A DNA stretch of 64,000 bases from Mesorhizobium sp. SARCC-RB16n (GTDB lineage: Bacteria > Pseudomonadota > Alphaproteobacteria > Rhizobiales > Rhizobiaceae): assembly GCF_008520305.1 (NCBI RefSeq), contig NZ_ML703296.1, forward strand, positions 75,770 through 139,769. Direction: 5' to 3'. Position numbers and translations under genes: made by a program. This document shows, piece after piece, positions 49,123-59,881 of this stretch. The first letter of the stretch is position 1; each line of letters begins with the position of its first letter. Below the pieces are notes generated by a model. It made no database searches and was not told the DNA's origin. It worked only from the letters and a program-made list of their open reading frames with translations.

Positions 49123-49599
49123 CTATTTGAGCGAGTGGATCAGCTCCAGCGAAGTCACCGCCACGGCGAGATTGACGCCGGTCTGTGCCTGGACGCTGAG
49201 GGGCTCCAGCATGAAGGCGCTGTCGAAGCCACCGACCAGCAGGTTGGCGCCGCCGCCGGTCACGACGCTCGCCTCGGCATTGACGCCGTAGTAGCTGCCG
49301 GCAAGGTCGCCCGCGTCACGGTCGCGGGTCGCGGCAAAAACCGCCCAGATCAGCTGGCCCTGGTGCGTCTTGCCGACATCGACACCGAGCTTCGAGATGA
49401 CGCCTGTGTAAATTTCAGACGGCCCGTGATGATGGGGCCGGAAGACGCAGGACACGCCCTTGTTGGAGGCCACGATATAGCCGGTGCCGCCATCGATGGT
49501 GCAGTCGAGCGTGCCGAGTTGCAACTTGCCAGCGCTGGCCGGGGCGGCAGCGAAGACGGTCGTTGCAAGAGCAGCGGCGCAGACGAGTTTCTTGATCAT
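49123..49599 (-). CDS. DUF992 family secreted protein (copy B)
   Basis: 158 residues with AAGGA nine bases before the ATG. The signal peptide is MIKKLVCAAALATTVFAAAP with cleavage near ASA. The mature domain follows copy A closely: LGTLDCTIDGGTGYIVASNK, VSCVFRPHHHGPSEIYTG, GGGANLLVGGFDSAFMLEPL and VQAQTGVNLAVAVTSLEL. It differs by an HHH run that could bind metal. Function is unknown. It has a 210-base upstream gap for its promoter and its own terminator. Confidence 0.88.
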   Translation of the reverse strand: MIKKLVCAAALATTVFAAAPASAGKLQLGTLDCTIDGGTGYIVASNKGVSCVFRPHHHGPSEIYTGVISKLGVDVGKTHQGQLIWAVFAATRDRDAGDLAGSYYGVNAEASVVTGGGANLLVGGFDSAFMLEPLSVQAQTGVNLAVAVTSLELIHSLK

Positions 49600-49809
49600 G
49601 GGGAGGGTCCTTTCGCAAATCGCTTCGTGATAACGGCTTGAATGCTCAGACCGTTCCGCCGAAAACTTGGCGCGAACAAGGCAAGGGCTGACAGCTTGCC
49701 GCGGGGGTTAACACAGGGTTGCCGGATTGGCGGCGATCGTCAGCGCCGCGTGTCCTTTCGGACACGCACACGATGCAGAGGGCGCTTGACGGACCTGCGG
49801 AAGCCGATG

Positions 49810-50652
49810 TCAGCTGACGCGGGCGAGGCCGTCCTTGGCCGGCTGGTAGCTGGGGTTGAGACGCACGGCCTCGCGATAGGCCTTAGCCGCCTTTGCCTTG
49901 TCGCCGCGCCGTTCGTAGATCAGCGCCTGGTTGGCCCAGGCCTCGGCGTTCTGGCCGTCGAGCTTGATGGCCATATTGAAGTCGGAGAAGGCATTGTCCT
50001 CGTCTCCGGTCGCCAGATAGGAGAGGCCACGGCCGTTGTAGGGCTCGGCGGCGTCCGGGGCCAGCGAGATGGCGGTCGAGAAATCCTCGATGGCGAACTT
50101 GTGCTGGCCCTGGCTCTGATAGATCAGGCCGCGATTGTGGTAGGCGCGGGCGTCCGTGGTGTCGAGCTGGATCGCCTTCTGGAAGTCGTTGAAGGCATCC
50201 TGGGTGCGGCCGGCCTTGCGGTAGAGATTGCCGCGGCCGATATAGGCGGCGTCATAGTTGCCGTTGATCTGGATCGAGCGGTTGTAGTCGGCGAGCGCGG
50301 CCTCCTGGTTGCCGAGGAAACGCTGGATGAGGGCCCGGTTCGAATAGGCCTGGAAGAAATTCGGATTGAGCTGGATCGCCTGGTTGAAGTCCTTGAGCGC
50401 CTGCTGGTACTGGCCTCCGCGGCCATAGGCCGAACCGCGCACATTGTAGCCTTCGGGATCCTGGGGATTGCGCTGGATGACCGCCGACAGCGAGGAGATG
50501 TTCTCGCTCGACCCTTGCGCCTTGTCGATGTTGTTGAACTCGCCGGCCGGACCCGATGTCTGGCAGCCGGCAAGCACCAGTCCGGAAAGCAGGGCCGCTG
50601 TCAGGGCGAAACCACGCAATGCGGTCCCGCGCTCCACGCTTGTTGCGTTCAT
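49810..50652 (-). CDS. TPR-repeat lipoprotein
   Basis: 280 residues. A signal peptide with lipobox LVLAGC (Cys ~30) predicts a lipid-anchored envelope protein. Six tandem tetratricopeptide repeats follow (~60-270), seen as recurring NP-x-x-x-x-x-YxNRG/A-x-x-Y patterns such as NPQDPEGYNVRGSAYGRGGQ and NPNFFQAYSNRALIQRFLGN. TPR arrays scaffold protein complexes; NlpI-like lipoproteins with this layout bring peptidoglycan enzymes together, but that role is only suggested here. It is transcribed alone, downstream of rpsU and beyond that gene's terminator. Confidence 0.9.
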   Translation of the reverse strand: MNATSVERGTALRGFALTAALLSGLVLAGCQTSGPAGEFNNIDKAQGSSENISSLSAVIQRNPQDPEGYNVRGSAYGRGGQYQQALKDFNQAIQLNPNFFQAYSNRALIQRFLGNQEAALADYNRSIQINGNYDAAYIGRGNLYRKAGRTQDAFNDFQKAIQLDTTDARAYHNRGLIYQSQGQHKFAIEDFSTAISLAPDAAEPYNGRGLSYLATGDEDNAFSDFNMAIKLDGQNAEAWANQALIYERRGDKAKAAKAYREAVRLNPSYQPAKDGLARVS

Positions 50653-50725
50653 GTCTGCCCTGTCCTCACTTGCGCCGTCGTTCAGGTCCGGTTCCCCCTC
50701 CGGGCCGGGTCACAATCAAAATAAA

Positions 50726-50757
50726 AGGGTGGCGGCGATTCCGCATCGCGCCACCCT
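50726..50757 (-). terminator. Rho-independent terminator of rpsU
   Basis: A 9-bp stem AGGGTGGCG / CGCCACCCT. On the minus strand, downstream of rpsU, it is followed by TTTTATTTTGATTG, a strong U-tract. It separates rpsU from the TPR lipoprotein gene. Confidence 0.9.
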
Positions 50758-50792
50758 GGTATCCTTCGAAAAGGACGAAATATTGGCGATAA

Positions 50793-51059
50793 TCAGCGCG
50801 GCGGACGCGCTGCACCGGCGGCGCCGCCAGCGGCAACCGGACGCGGGGTCATCGGCAGCAGGCCTTCGCGCTGTGCGCGCTTGCGGGCCAGCTTGCGGGC
50901 GCGGCGAACGGCTTCGGCCTTTTCACGGGCGCGTTTCTCGGAAGGCTTCTCGTAGTGGCCGCGCATCTTCATTTCGCGGAAAATGCCTTCGCGCTGCATC
51001 TTTTTCTTCAGCGCGCGAAGCGCCTGATCAACGTTATTGTCGCGGACGAGTACCTGCAC
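50793..51059 (-). CDS. rpsU: 30S ribosomal protein S21
   Basis: 88 residues, from a GTG at 51059 with AGGA six bases upstream; a TTG two codons earlier abuts the AGGA and is unlikely. [20 protein letters not shown] and [20 protein letters not shown] are the S21 core. The C-terminus carries an alphaproteobacterial extension, basic then Ala/Gly/Pro-rich. S21 joins the small subunit late and assists initiation by supporting Shine-Dalgarno pairing. A strong terminator follows. Confidence 0.95.
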   Translation of the reverse strand: MQVLVRDNNVDQALRALKKKMQREGIFREMKMRGHYEKPSEKRAREKAEAVRRARKLARKRAQREGLLPMTPRPVAAGGAAGAARPPR

Positions 51060-51236
51060 GGGCAATCCTGTCTTTCGGGTTTGATATCAACAGGCAAGTA
51101 GCCATAGCCACAAGCCTCCGCGGCGCTCGACACCACGAATTGTGGCGGCTGATAGCAGAATCAAGCCTCGCTGTCCACAGTCGAAATGATGGACGACAGC
51201 CAAATTGCCACGGTCACCTGGAGATAATGTGCCCCG

Positions 51237-51623
51237 TTACGCCGTGGCTAGGTGCAGCCGCTCGAAATCCTCGAAGAACTCACCGTAATCGCAGGTGATC
51301 TCCTCGCCGACGGCGATATCCCGGGTCGCTGTCGCGCCGCCATATTGCGAAAAATCGGTGTTCGGCGTCACCGAATGGTTCATGAAGCGGCCATTGTCGA
51401 CCTCGTAGACCATGAAACCGGGCTTGTCCGGGCTCGGATAGGCATAACGGTCGAGCAATTCCTTCAGCGGCTGCGGCGCCGTCTCGTATCTGTCCATCGG
51501 GATCAGCCGGTCGAAATCCGGGTCGAGGCGCCAGATCGAGGCGCCTTTCCGGATCGGTTCGGCGGCGAACATGCCGACGCCTTCGATTGCGCTCTGGGCG
51601 ACATAGGTTCGGATCAGCATCAT
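51237..51623 (-). CDS. SET domain protein
   Basis: 128 residues from the ATG at 51623 (a second ATG follows directly). The compact SET fold is recognisable: IEGVGMFAAEPIRKGASIWR at the start, NGRFMNHSVTPNTDFSQYG (the NHS-x-x-PN motif) and GEEITCDYGEFFEDFE (the E-x-T-x-DY motif). SET domains methylate lysine side chains with SAM. Stand-alone bacterial versions exist with unknown targets, perhaps ribosomal proteins or ribulose-bisphosphate carboxylase-like proteins. No post-SET cysteines are present. It is a single gene. Confidence 0.88.
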   Translation of the reverse strand: MMLIRTYVAQSAIEGVGMFAAEPIRKGASIWRLDPDFDRLIPMDRYETAPQPLKELLDRYAYPSPDKPGFMVYEVDNGRFMNHSVTPNTDFSQYGGATATRDIAVGEEITCDYGEFFEDFERLHLATA

Positions 51624-51752
51624 GGTTTCAAGACCCGTCTGGCAAGAAGACCCGTTTCGACAGGAAACGGAATCGCCAAATCGCGCCGAAAAAGCAAGAC
51701 CGGCGGCCTGCGTCACAACGACGAACAGGCCTGTTCGCCCGCAAAAAATCCT

Positions 51753-52511
51753 TCACGTCCGGTTGATCGACACGCCGCCATCGGCAAACAGCGCCGTTCC
51801 CGTGGTGAAGCTCGACGCGTCGGAGGCAAGGTAGAGCGCGGAGCGGGCGATCTCTTGCGGTTGCGCTATGCGCTTCAGGGCATGGAGGCCCTCGACGAAG
51901 GCGCGGGCCTCGGGCGTAGTCGTCGTCGCGCCGGGTGTGTCGGTTCCGCCCGGCAGCAGCGCGTTGACGCGCAGTCCCTTCGGTCCGTATTCGGCGGCCA
52001 GCACCTGCGTCAACCCGATCAGGCCTGCCTTGGCAGCGGCGTAGGCGGCCATGCCAGGCATGCCGGCGGTGTAGCCGACGAAGCTCGACGTGAAAATCAG
52101 CGAGCCGCCACCCCGCTCCAGCATGGCCGGTATCTGGTACTTGGCACCGAGAAAGGCGCTGGTCAGGTTGGTGTCCATCGTCCCGTGCCATGTCTGTGCC
52201 GACATGTCGGGGACTGGCCCCATCGGTCCGACGGAGCCGGCATTGTTCAACGCGATGTCGAGTCCACCGAAGCTGCCGACCGCCAGTTCGACAAGGGCTT
52301 TCGCGTAGCTCTCGTCCGTGACATCCCCCGCGAGGGCGACGGCCGTGCCCCCGGCTTCCTCGATTTCGAGGGCGAGTGCATCAAGTTCCGTTTGGCGGCG
52401 GGCGGAAATGACGAGCCTGGCACCTTCCTCCGCGAACAGTTTGGCGGTGGCGCGGCCGATGCCGGAACTGGCACCGGTGACGATGGCGATCTTGTTGGAA
52501 AGTGCGAACAT
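51753..52511 (-). CDS. Short-chain dehydrogenase/reductase
   Basis: 252 residues from the ATG at 52511; an earlier in-frame ATG at 52520 abuts the AGGG ribosome site and is less likely. It is a classical SDR: NAD(P)-binding TGASSGIG, NNAGS, catalytic Ser in SSFVGYTAG, and YAAAKAG (Tyr/Lys). ISARRQ after beta-2 (Arg pair) favours NADPH. The end SSFTTGTALFADGGVSI is typical. It oxidises or reduces an unknown alcohol or ketone, resembling glucose dehydrogenase-like and cyclopentanol dehydrogenase-like groups. It is a single gene. Confidence 0.9.
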   Translation of the reverse strand: MFALSNKIAIVTGASSGIGRATAKLFAEEGARLVISARRQTELDALALEIEEAGGTAVALAGDVTDESYAKALVELAVGSFGGLDIALNNAGSVGPMGPVPDMSAQTWHGTMDTNLTSAFLGAKYQIPAMLERGGGSLIFTSSFVGYTAGMPGMAAYAAAKAGLIGLTQVLAAEYGPKGLRVNALLPGGTDTPGATTTTPEARAFVEGLHALKRIAQPQEIARSALYLASDASSFTTGTALFADGGVSINRT

Positions 52512-52614
52512 ATTTGGCATCCCTGTCTTTCGCGCCAGCCTTGCGGACGATCGGATGCTTGGTCGCAAATCGGCAGGATGGCAGCCACCCGAAAGCTGCG
52601 GAGGCTCGCACCAG

Positions 52615-52983
52615 CTATTGCCGCAGCAGCCATGCGAGACGGTCTAGCGAGAACGCGTAGCTGATGACGATCAGCGCGGCCATGATGATGCCCGTGGCGG
52701 CATGGCCCGCCACATGGAAACCCGCCGCGCCGCCGAACAGGACGACGAATTCCAACGCCAGCCTGACAGCGCCCGGCACAGGCACCGGTGCGCTCCCCGA
52801 GCGGCTCGGATCGCCGGGCACGGCGAAAATCCCCCACAACGCTGCGGCAATGAGTGGAAAGGCAAGGGCCGGGATCCAGTGCTGCCAGCCTTCGAAGAGG
52901 CTCCAGCCTGCCATGCCGAGGCCAAGCAAGGCGGCAAGCTCCAGCAGGAAGCGCAATGTGAGATTCCACCAGGCGTTGCCCAT
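52615..52983 (-). CDS. YrdB/DUF2568-like membrane protein
   Basis: 122 residues. Three consecutive ATG codons follow GGAGG directly; the third (52983) has the best spacing. Four hydrophobic helices are seen (~8-28, ~36-53, ~72-92, ~95-113), with WGIFAVPGDPSRSGSAPVPV between helices 2 and 3. This WG-x-F-x-x-PGDPSR-SG motif is characteristic of the DUF2568/YrdB family of unknown function. No partner gene is adjacent; the SDR downstream is 104 bases away. Confidence 0.85.
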   Translation of the reverse strand: MGNAWWNLTLRFLLELAALLGLGMAGWSLFEGWQHWIPALAFPLIAAALWGIFAVPGDPSRSGSAPVPVPGAVRLALEFVVLFGGAAGFHVAGHAATGIIMAALIVISYAFSLDRLAWLLRQ

Positions 52984-53188
52984 CATCATCCTCCGAATCC
53001 CCAGCAGCGAGAAATGTGACTGAAGGCAATCACCGAGGCCAGACCGGATACCTCTTTTTCGCCACGGCGCAAAACGGCAAGCGCCGTCGCAAACAGCGCA
53101 AGGATGGCAGCGCCGTTTCGCTAGTGATACACCTCGCGCGCCGGGGCTTGATGATGAATGCCTGGCTGCCATTTGCGAGGCTGGAACG

Positions 53189-54442
53189 TTGAAAAAATAT
53201 TCGGTATTCGCCATCGCCCGCGAGGCCATGCGCGGCCACAAGGGCTGGGAGGAACAATGGTCCTCGCCGGAGCCCAAGAAGGAATACGACGTCATCATCG
53301 TCGGCGCCGGCGGCCATGGACTGGCCACCGCCTATTACCTCGCGACCGTGCACGGCATCACCAATGTCGCGGTGCTGGAAAAGGGCTGGCTGGGCGGCGG
53401 CAATACCGGGCGCAACACCACCATCATCCGTTCCAATTATCTCTATGACGAGAGCGCCGGCATCTACGACCATGCGCTGAAGCTGTGGGATGGGCTCTCC
53501 CAGGAGCTCAACTACAACGTCATGTATTCGGCGCGCGGCGTCATGATGCTCGCCCACAATGTCCACGACATCCAGGTGCTGAAGCGCCATGTCCACGCCA
53601 ATCGGCTCAACGGTATCGACAATGAGTGGCTGACGCCCGAGCAGGCGAAGGAATTCTGCCCGCCGCTCAATACCTCGAAAGACGCGCGCTATCCGGTCGT
53701 CGGTGCCGCCTTGCAGCGCCGTGGCGGCACCGCGCGCCACGACGCGGTCGCCTGGGGCTATGCACGCGGCGCTTCGTCGCGCGGCGTGCACATCATCCAG
53801 AATTGCGAGGTCACAGGCGTCAAGCGGGCTGCCAACGGCGCGGTCACCGGCGTTGACACGACACGCGGCTTCATCGGCGCCAAGAAGGTCGGCGTCGTCG
53901 CCGCCGGCCACTCGTCGGTCATCATGAACATGGCCGGCGTGCGCATGCCGCTGGAGAGCTATCCGCTGCAGGCGTTGGTGTCGGAGCCGATCAAGCCGGT
54001 CGTGCCTTGCGTCGTGATGTCGAACACCGTGCATGCCTATATCTCGCAGTCCGACAAGGGGGAGCTGGTGATCGGTGCCGGCACCGACCAGTATGTCTCC
54101 TATTCGCAGACCGGCGGCCTGCACATTCTTCAGCATACGCTGGACGCCATCTGCGAAATGTTCCCGATCTTCACGCGCATGAAGATGCTGCGCTCGTGGG
54201 GCGGCATCGTCGACGTGACGCCGGATCGCTCGCCGATCCTGGCCAAGACGCCGGTGTCGGGCCTCTATGTCAATTGCGGCTGGGGCACGGGCGGCTTCAA
54301 GGCGACACCTGGTTCAGGCCATGTCTTTGCCCACACCATCGCCAAGGACGATCCGCACCCGATCAACGCGCCCTTCACCATCGAACGCTTCCGCACCGGC
54401 CGCCTCATCGACGAGGCTGCGGCGGCGGCGGTGGCGCACTGA
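53189..54442 (+). CDS. soxB: Sarcosine oxidase subunit beta
   Basis: 417 residues from a TTG start at 53189 ([20 protein letters not shown]), with GAGG eight bases upstream; the family N-terminus begins exactly here. [19 protein letters not shown] is the FAD-binding Rossmann motif, [17 protein letters not shown] surrounds the covalent-flavin region, and [12 protein letters not shown] and [15 protein letters not shown] complete the DAO fold. As part of the alpha-beta-gamma-delta enzyme it oxidises sarcosine to glycine with O2, forming H2O2 and 5,10-methylene-tetrahydrofolate. The next gene overlaps its stop by one base. Confidence 0.96.
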   Translation: MKKYSVFAIAREAMRGHKGWEEQWSSPEPKKEYDVIIVGAGGHGLATAYYLATVHGITNVAVLEKGWLGGGNTGRNTTIIRSNYLYDESAGIYDHALKLWDGLSQELNYNVMYSARGVMMLAHNVHDIQVLKRHVHANRLNGIDNEWLTPEQAKEFCPPLNTSKDARYPVVGAALQRRGGTARHDAVAWGYARGASSRGVHIIQNCEVTGVKRAANGAVTGVDTTRGFIGAKKVGVVAAGHSSVIMNMAGVRMPLESYPLQALVSEPIKPVVPCVVMSNTVHAYISQSDKGELVIGAGTDQYVSYSQTGGLHILQHTLDAICEMFPIFTRMKMLRSWGGIVDVTPDRSPILAKTPVSGLYVNCGWGTGGFKATPGSGHVFAHTIAKDDPHPINAPFTIERFRTGRLIDEAAAAAVAH

Positions 54443-54864
54443 TGATGGCGCAGATGGCTGTCGCGATGCCGCTGATGCTGGCGGGTGAACAAGGCATGTT
54501 TCATTTTCCTTCGGTGGACGAGGTCCGCACGCAGCCGATCAGCCGCGCCGGGAACGAGGCCGAATGGCCGTTTTCCGTCGACGACGGTGTGCTCGCCTGT
54601 GTGTGGAGCGGCGGCCAGAAGGTGGTCACGTTCCTGGAGAACAGGCCTTCCGACCTGGACGAGGATGAACCGTTCCAGCCGCGTTACGTCATCGTCACGA
54701 CCGATCCGATGCAACTCACCATCGGCAATATGGCTTATCGCGACCTGTTTCGCCCGGCTGCAAGCGTGGAGGAGCGCATCAGGCTCGTCGCGCCTTTTGC
54801 GGCCATGGGCCAAAAGCTTTGCGATCAACCCGCCGGCGCCCGCGTCGGCCACGGCGAATTGTAG
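54442..54864 (+). CDS. Conserved hypothetical protein within the sox operon
   Basis: 140 residues starting at the ATG that shares one base with the soxB stop (TGATG); a second ATG follows at once. The sequence begins hydrophobic ([20 protein letters not shown]) and continues with FHFPSVDEVRTQPISRAGNE, DDGVLACVWSGGQKVVTFLE, ITIG-like QLTIGNMAYRDLFRP and an ERIRLVAPFAAMGQKLCDQP helix. I recognise no family. It lies between soxB and soxD, 11 bases before the latter, where classical sox operons have nothing, so it is likely co-translated. It may assist cofactor insertion or assembly (inference). Confidence 0.75.
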   Translation: MMAQMAVAMPLMLAGEQGMFHFPSVDEVRTQPISRAGNEAEWPFSVDDGVLACVWSGGQKVVTFLENRPSDLDEDEPFQPRYVIVTTDPMQLTIGNMAYRDLFRPAASVEERIRLVAPFAAMGQKLCDQPAGARVGHGEL

Positions 54865-54875
54865 GATCAAACACG

Positions 54876-55172
54876 ATGCTTCTCATCCGCTGCCCCTATT
54901 GCGAGGAAGAGCGTCCGGAACTCGAGTTCCGCAACGCCGGCGAGGCGCATATAGCGCGCTCGGCCAACATGGCCGGCGAGAGCGACCACGACTTCGAGAA
55001 GTTCTTCTTCATCCGCTCCAATCCCAAGGGCATCATCTATGAGCGCTGGCGGCACGTGCATGGCTGCGCGCGCTTCTTCAATGCGGTGCGCGACACAGTC
55101 ACCGACAAGTTCGTCATGACCTATAAGGCCGGCGAGCCGAAACCTTCCAAGCTTCCGGGAGTAACGAAATGA
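54876..55172 (+). CDS. soxD: Sarcosine oxidase subunit delta
   Basis: 98 residues from the ATG at 54876. The start MLLIRCPYCEEERPELEFRN and IYERWRHVHGCARFFNAVRD supply the Cys-x2-Cys and His/Cys zinc ligands of SoxD. It caps the heterotetrameric enzyme and helps hold the alpha and beta subunits. Its TGA overlaps the soxA ATG (ATGA). Confidence 0.95.
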   Translation: MLLIRCPYCEEERPELEFRNAGEAHIARSANMAGESDHDFEKFFFIRSNPKGIIYERWRHVHGCARFFNAVRDTVTDKFVMTYKAGEPKPSKLPGVTK

Positions 55173-58154
55173 GCGGCGCGTTGCGCATTTCCGGCGCCGG
55201 ACGCCTCAGCCAGGCCAAGACCGCCCGCTTCAGCTTCGATGGCCAGTCCTATACCGGTATCGAGGGCGACACGCTGGCCTCGGCGCTTCTGGCCAATGGC
55301 GTGCATCTGGTCGGCCGTTCGTTCAAGTACCACCGCCCGCGCGGCATCCTCTCGGCCGGCGCGGAAGAGCCCAACGCACTGGTGCAGATCGTGCGTGATG
55401 ACGCGCGCAAGACGCCGAACGTGCGCGCCACTGTACAGGAACTCTATGACGGGCTTGCCGCCAACTCGCAGAACCGCTGGCCGTCGCTGTCCTTCGACGT
55501 CGGCGCGGTCAACGACCTGGCATCGCCGCTGTTTTCGGCCGGCTTCTACTACAAGACATTCATGTGGCCGAAGGCTGCCTGGAAGAGCCTCTACGAACCC
55601 AAGATTCGCGAAGCCGCCGGCCTTGGCATTTCCCCCGACAGGCCGGATCCCGACCATTATTCGTCGCGCTACGCGCATTGCGACGTGCTGGTGCTGGGCG
55701 GCGGCGCGGCCGGCATCGCGGCGGCGTTGGCCGCGGCCGAGACCGGCGTACGCGTCATTCTCGCCGACGAGCAGGCCGAGTTCGGCGGCAGCCTGCGCTT
55801 CGAGTCCGGTGCGAAGATCGACGGCAAGGACGGCTTTACCTGGGCGCAAGCGGCGATCGCCAGGCTGAGTGCGATGGACAATGTGCGCGTGCTGCCGCGC
55901 ACGACGGCGTTCGGCTATTACGCGCAGAATTTCGTCGGCCTGGTCGAGCGCGTCAGTGATCACCTGAAGGCCCCCGGCCACGACCAGCCGCGCGAGCGGC
56001 TCTGGCAGGTCCGTGCCAAGCGCGTGGTGCTGGCCTCCGGCGCCATCGAGCGCCATATGGTGTTCGCCAACAACGACCGGCCGGGCGTCATGCTGGCGGG
56101 CGCGGCGCGCACGTTCCTCAACCACTATGGTGTCGCGGTCGGACGGAACGTCGGCGTCTACACCGCCAATGACTCGGCCTATGGCGCCGCGATCGACCTG
56201 AAGAAGGCCGGCGTCAACGTGGCGGCGATCGTCGATTTGCGCGACAACCCGACCGGCCCAGTGATCGACGAGGCGAGGGCGCTCGGCATCGAGATCAATT
56301 TCGGCCGTGCCGTGATCCGCGCCGGCGGTAAGTTACGCGTGTCGTCGATGACGGTGCAGCCGAAGAATGGCGGCGGCGAACGCACCATCGCGGTCGATGC
56401 GATCCTGATGTCGGCCGGCTGGACGCCGTCGGTGCATCTGTTCTCGCAATCGCGCGGCAAGGTCGCCTTCAACGACGAAACCAAGCGTTTCGTGCCCGGC
56501 ACCTATGCGCAGGACTGCGTCTCGGTTGGCGCCTGCAGCGGCACTGACGGCCTGTCGGCAACGGTCGACGAGGCCTATGTGGCGGGCGCCAAGGCGGCCA
56601 GGGATGCTGGCGCCAAGGCCGCCAAGGGGACCAAGCCGAAGGTGGACGCCTCGGAGAGTTGGTCGCGCGGCATGCTGGGTGCTGCACCCGGCGCCGGGCC
56701 GGACACGACGGTGAAAGCCTTCGTCGATTTCCAGAACGACGTCACCGCCAAGGATATCCGCCAGGCGGTGCATGAAGGCATGCGCTCGATCGAGCACGTC
56801 AAGCGCTTCACCACCAACGGCATGGCGACCGACCAGGGCAAGACCTCCAACATGCACGGACTGGCGATCGCCGCCGAGACGCTGGGCAAACCGATCCCGG
56901 AAGTCGGCCTGACCACGTTCCGGGCGCCCTATACGCCTGTCACCTTCGGCGCGATCGTCAGCCATGCGCGAGGGCCATTGTTCGACCCGACCCGCAGAAC
57001 CGCGATTCATCCCTGGGCCGAGGCGCAAGGCGCGGTGTTCGAGGATGTCGGCCAGTGGAAGCGCGCCTGGCATTTCCCGAAAGCCGGCGAGGACATGCAT
57101 GCCGCTGTCGACCGCGAATGCGTCGCCGTCCGCAACCAGGCTGGCCTGTTCGATGCCTCGACGCTGGGCAAGATCGAAGTGGTCGGCCCCGACGCGGCCA
57201 AGTTCATGGAATTGCTCTACACCAATCCGTGGGAGAAGCTGGAGCCAGGCCGCTGCCGCTATGGCATCATGCTGCGCGAGGACGGCTTCATCTATGATGA
57301 CGGTGTTGTCGGCAGGCTGGCGTCGGACCGCTTCCATGTGACGACGACGACGGGCGGCGCGCCGCGCGTCATGAACCACATGGAGGATTACCTCCAGACC
57401 GAGTTCCCGCATCTCAATGTCTGGCTGACCTCGATCACCGAGCAATGGGCGGTCATCGCCGTGCAGGGTCCGAAATCCCGCGACATCATCGAGCCGCTGG
57501 TCGAAGGGATCGACATGTCCGATGAAGCGCTGCCGCATATGTCGGTGCGCGAAGGCAAGATCTGTGGCGTGCCGACACGGCTGTTCCGCATGTCGTTCAC
57601 AGGCGAGCGCGGCTTCGAGGTCAATGTGCCGGCCGACTATGGCCAGGCGGTCTGGGAAGCCTTGTGGGCCGAGGGCCAGAAGCATGGCGCCACCGCCTAC
57701 GGCACCGAGGCGATGCACGTGCTGCGCGCCGAGAAGGGCTACATCATCGTCGGCCAGGATACGGACGGTACGGTCACGCCAAACGATGCCGGTCTCGACT
57801 GGGCGGTCGGCAAGAAGAAGGCCGACTTCGTCGGCATTCGAGGCCTGACGCGGCCCGATCTGGTGGCGAAGGGCCGCAAGCAACTGGTCGGCCTCAAGAC
57901 CAAGGACCCCAAGGTGGTGCTGGAAGAAGGCGCCCAGATCGTCGAGGACCCGAAGCAGGCGATTCCGATGAAGATGATCGGCCACGTCACATCGAGCTAT
58001 TGGTCGCAAAATTGCGGCCGTTCGATCGCGCTCGCGCTGGTCGCCGGCGGGCGTGACCGGATGGGCGATACGCTCTACGTGCCGATGCCGAACGGGGTGA
58101 TCGAAGTGGAGGTTACCGGCATGGTGTTCTTCGACGAAACGGGAGGGCGCCTCA

Positions 58155-58162
<8 letters not shown>
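55169..58162 (+). CDS. soxA: Sarcosine oxidase subunit alpha
   Basis: 997 residues, the expected size. An N-terminal ferredoxin-like domain (~15-95, SYTGIEGDTLASALLANGVH, no cluster cysteines) precedes a NAD-binding domain (VLVLGGGAAGIAAALAAAET; LASGAIERHMVFANNDRPGV). The C-terminal half (~600-990) is a GcvT-like tetrahydrofolate-binding aminomethyltransferase (FMELLYTNPWEKLEPGRCRY; RMSFTGERGFEVNVPADYGQ). It passes the sarcosine methyl group from the beta subunit active site to folate. It overlaps soxD by 4 and soxG by 8 bases. Confidence 0.97.
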
Positions 58163-59020
<858 letters not shown>

Positions 59021-59095
59021 TTTCAGAAATTTGGCCGAAGGCATCTTCCCAAGGCCTCGGCGGATGCGATATTCAAAGCGCTTTGGAGAGGAAAG

Positions 59096-59881
59096 ATGCC
59101 TGTTAAAGCCGTTGTCTGGGGCGAGAACGTCCATGAACAGACCAATGCCGCCGTGCGCGACCTCTATCCGCTGGGCATGCACGGCACGATTGCCGCCGCG
59201 CTCAACCAGGACAGGAGCATCGAAGCGACCACCGCCACCTTGCAGGAACCCCAGCATGGCTTGAGCGAAACGCGCCTGGCAGCCGCCGACGTGCTTCTAT
59301 GGTGGGGGCATGCGGCGCATGGCGAGGTCAAGGACGAGGTCGTCGAGCGGGTGCAGAAGCGGGTCTGGGAAGGCATGGGGCTGATCGTGCTCCATTCCGG
59401 CCACTACTCGAAGATTTTCAAGCGGCTGATGGGTACGCCCTGTTCGCTGAAATGGCGCGAGGCGGGCGAGCGCGAGCGCGTCTGGGCGATCAACCGTGGC
59501 CACCCGATCGCGCAAGGCATCGGCGAGTGCCTGGAGATCGGCGAGACGGAAATGTATGGCGAGCCGTTCGCGGTGCCGGAGCCGCTGGAGACGGTATTTA
59601 TCTCCTGGTACGAGGGCGGCGAGGTGTTCCGGTCCGGGCTGACCTACCAGCGCGGCGCGGGAAAAATCTTTTACTTCTCGCCGGGCCACGAGACCTATCC
59701 GATCTATCACAATGAGGGCGTTCAGCAGGTGCTGCGCAACGCCGTGCATTGGGCACACAATCCCGCGCCCGCATGGTCCGGCATCACCAACGCGCCGAAT
59801 GTGCCGACGGACAAGGCCAAGGAGAAGATCGTCCAGAAAGGTCTGCGCCTGCATGCCGACGGCGATAAGGGGTTGAGCTGA
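59096..59881 (+). CDS. thuA: ThuA-domain (trehalose utilisation) protein
   Basis: 261 residues. The class I glutamine-amidotransferase-like ThuA fold shows in [60 protein letters not shown] (Ser/His near the usual nucleophile, no Cys) and [20 protein letters not shown]. In Sinorhizobium ThuA acts with ThuB in catabolism of trehalose and related disaccharides through 3-keto sugars. The thuB-like gene overlaps the stop by one base. No thuEFGK transporter is nearby, so the sugar handled here may differ from trehalose. Confidence 0.9.
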   Translation: MPVKAVVWGENVHEQTNAAVRDLYPLGMHGTIAAALNQDRSIEATTATLQEPQHGLSETRLAAADVLLWWGHAAHGEVKDEVVERVQKRVWEGMGLIVLHSGHYSKIFKRLMGTPCSLKWREAGERERVWAINRGHPIAQGIGECLEIGETEMYGEPFAVPEPLETVFISWYEGGEVFRSGLTYQRGAGKIFYFSPGHETYPIYHNEGVQQVLRNAVHWAHNPAPAWSGITNAPNVPTDKAKEKIVQKGLRLHADGDKGLS

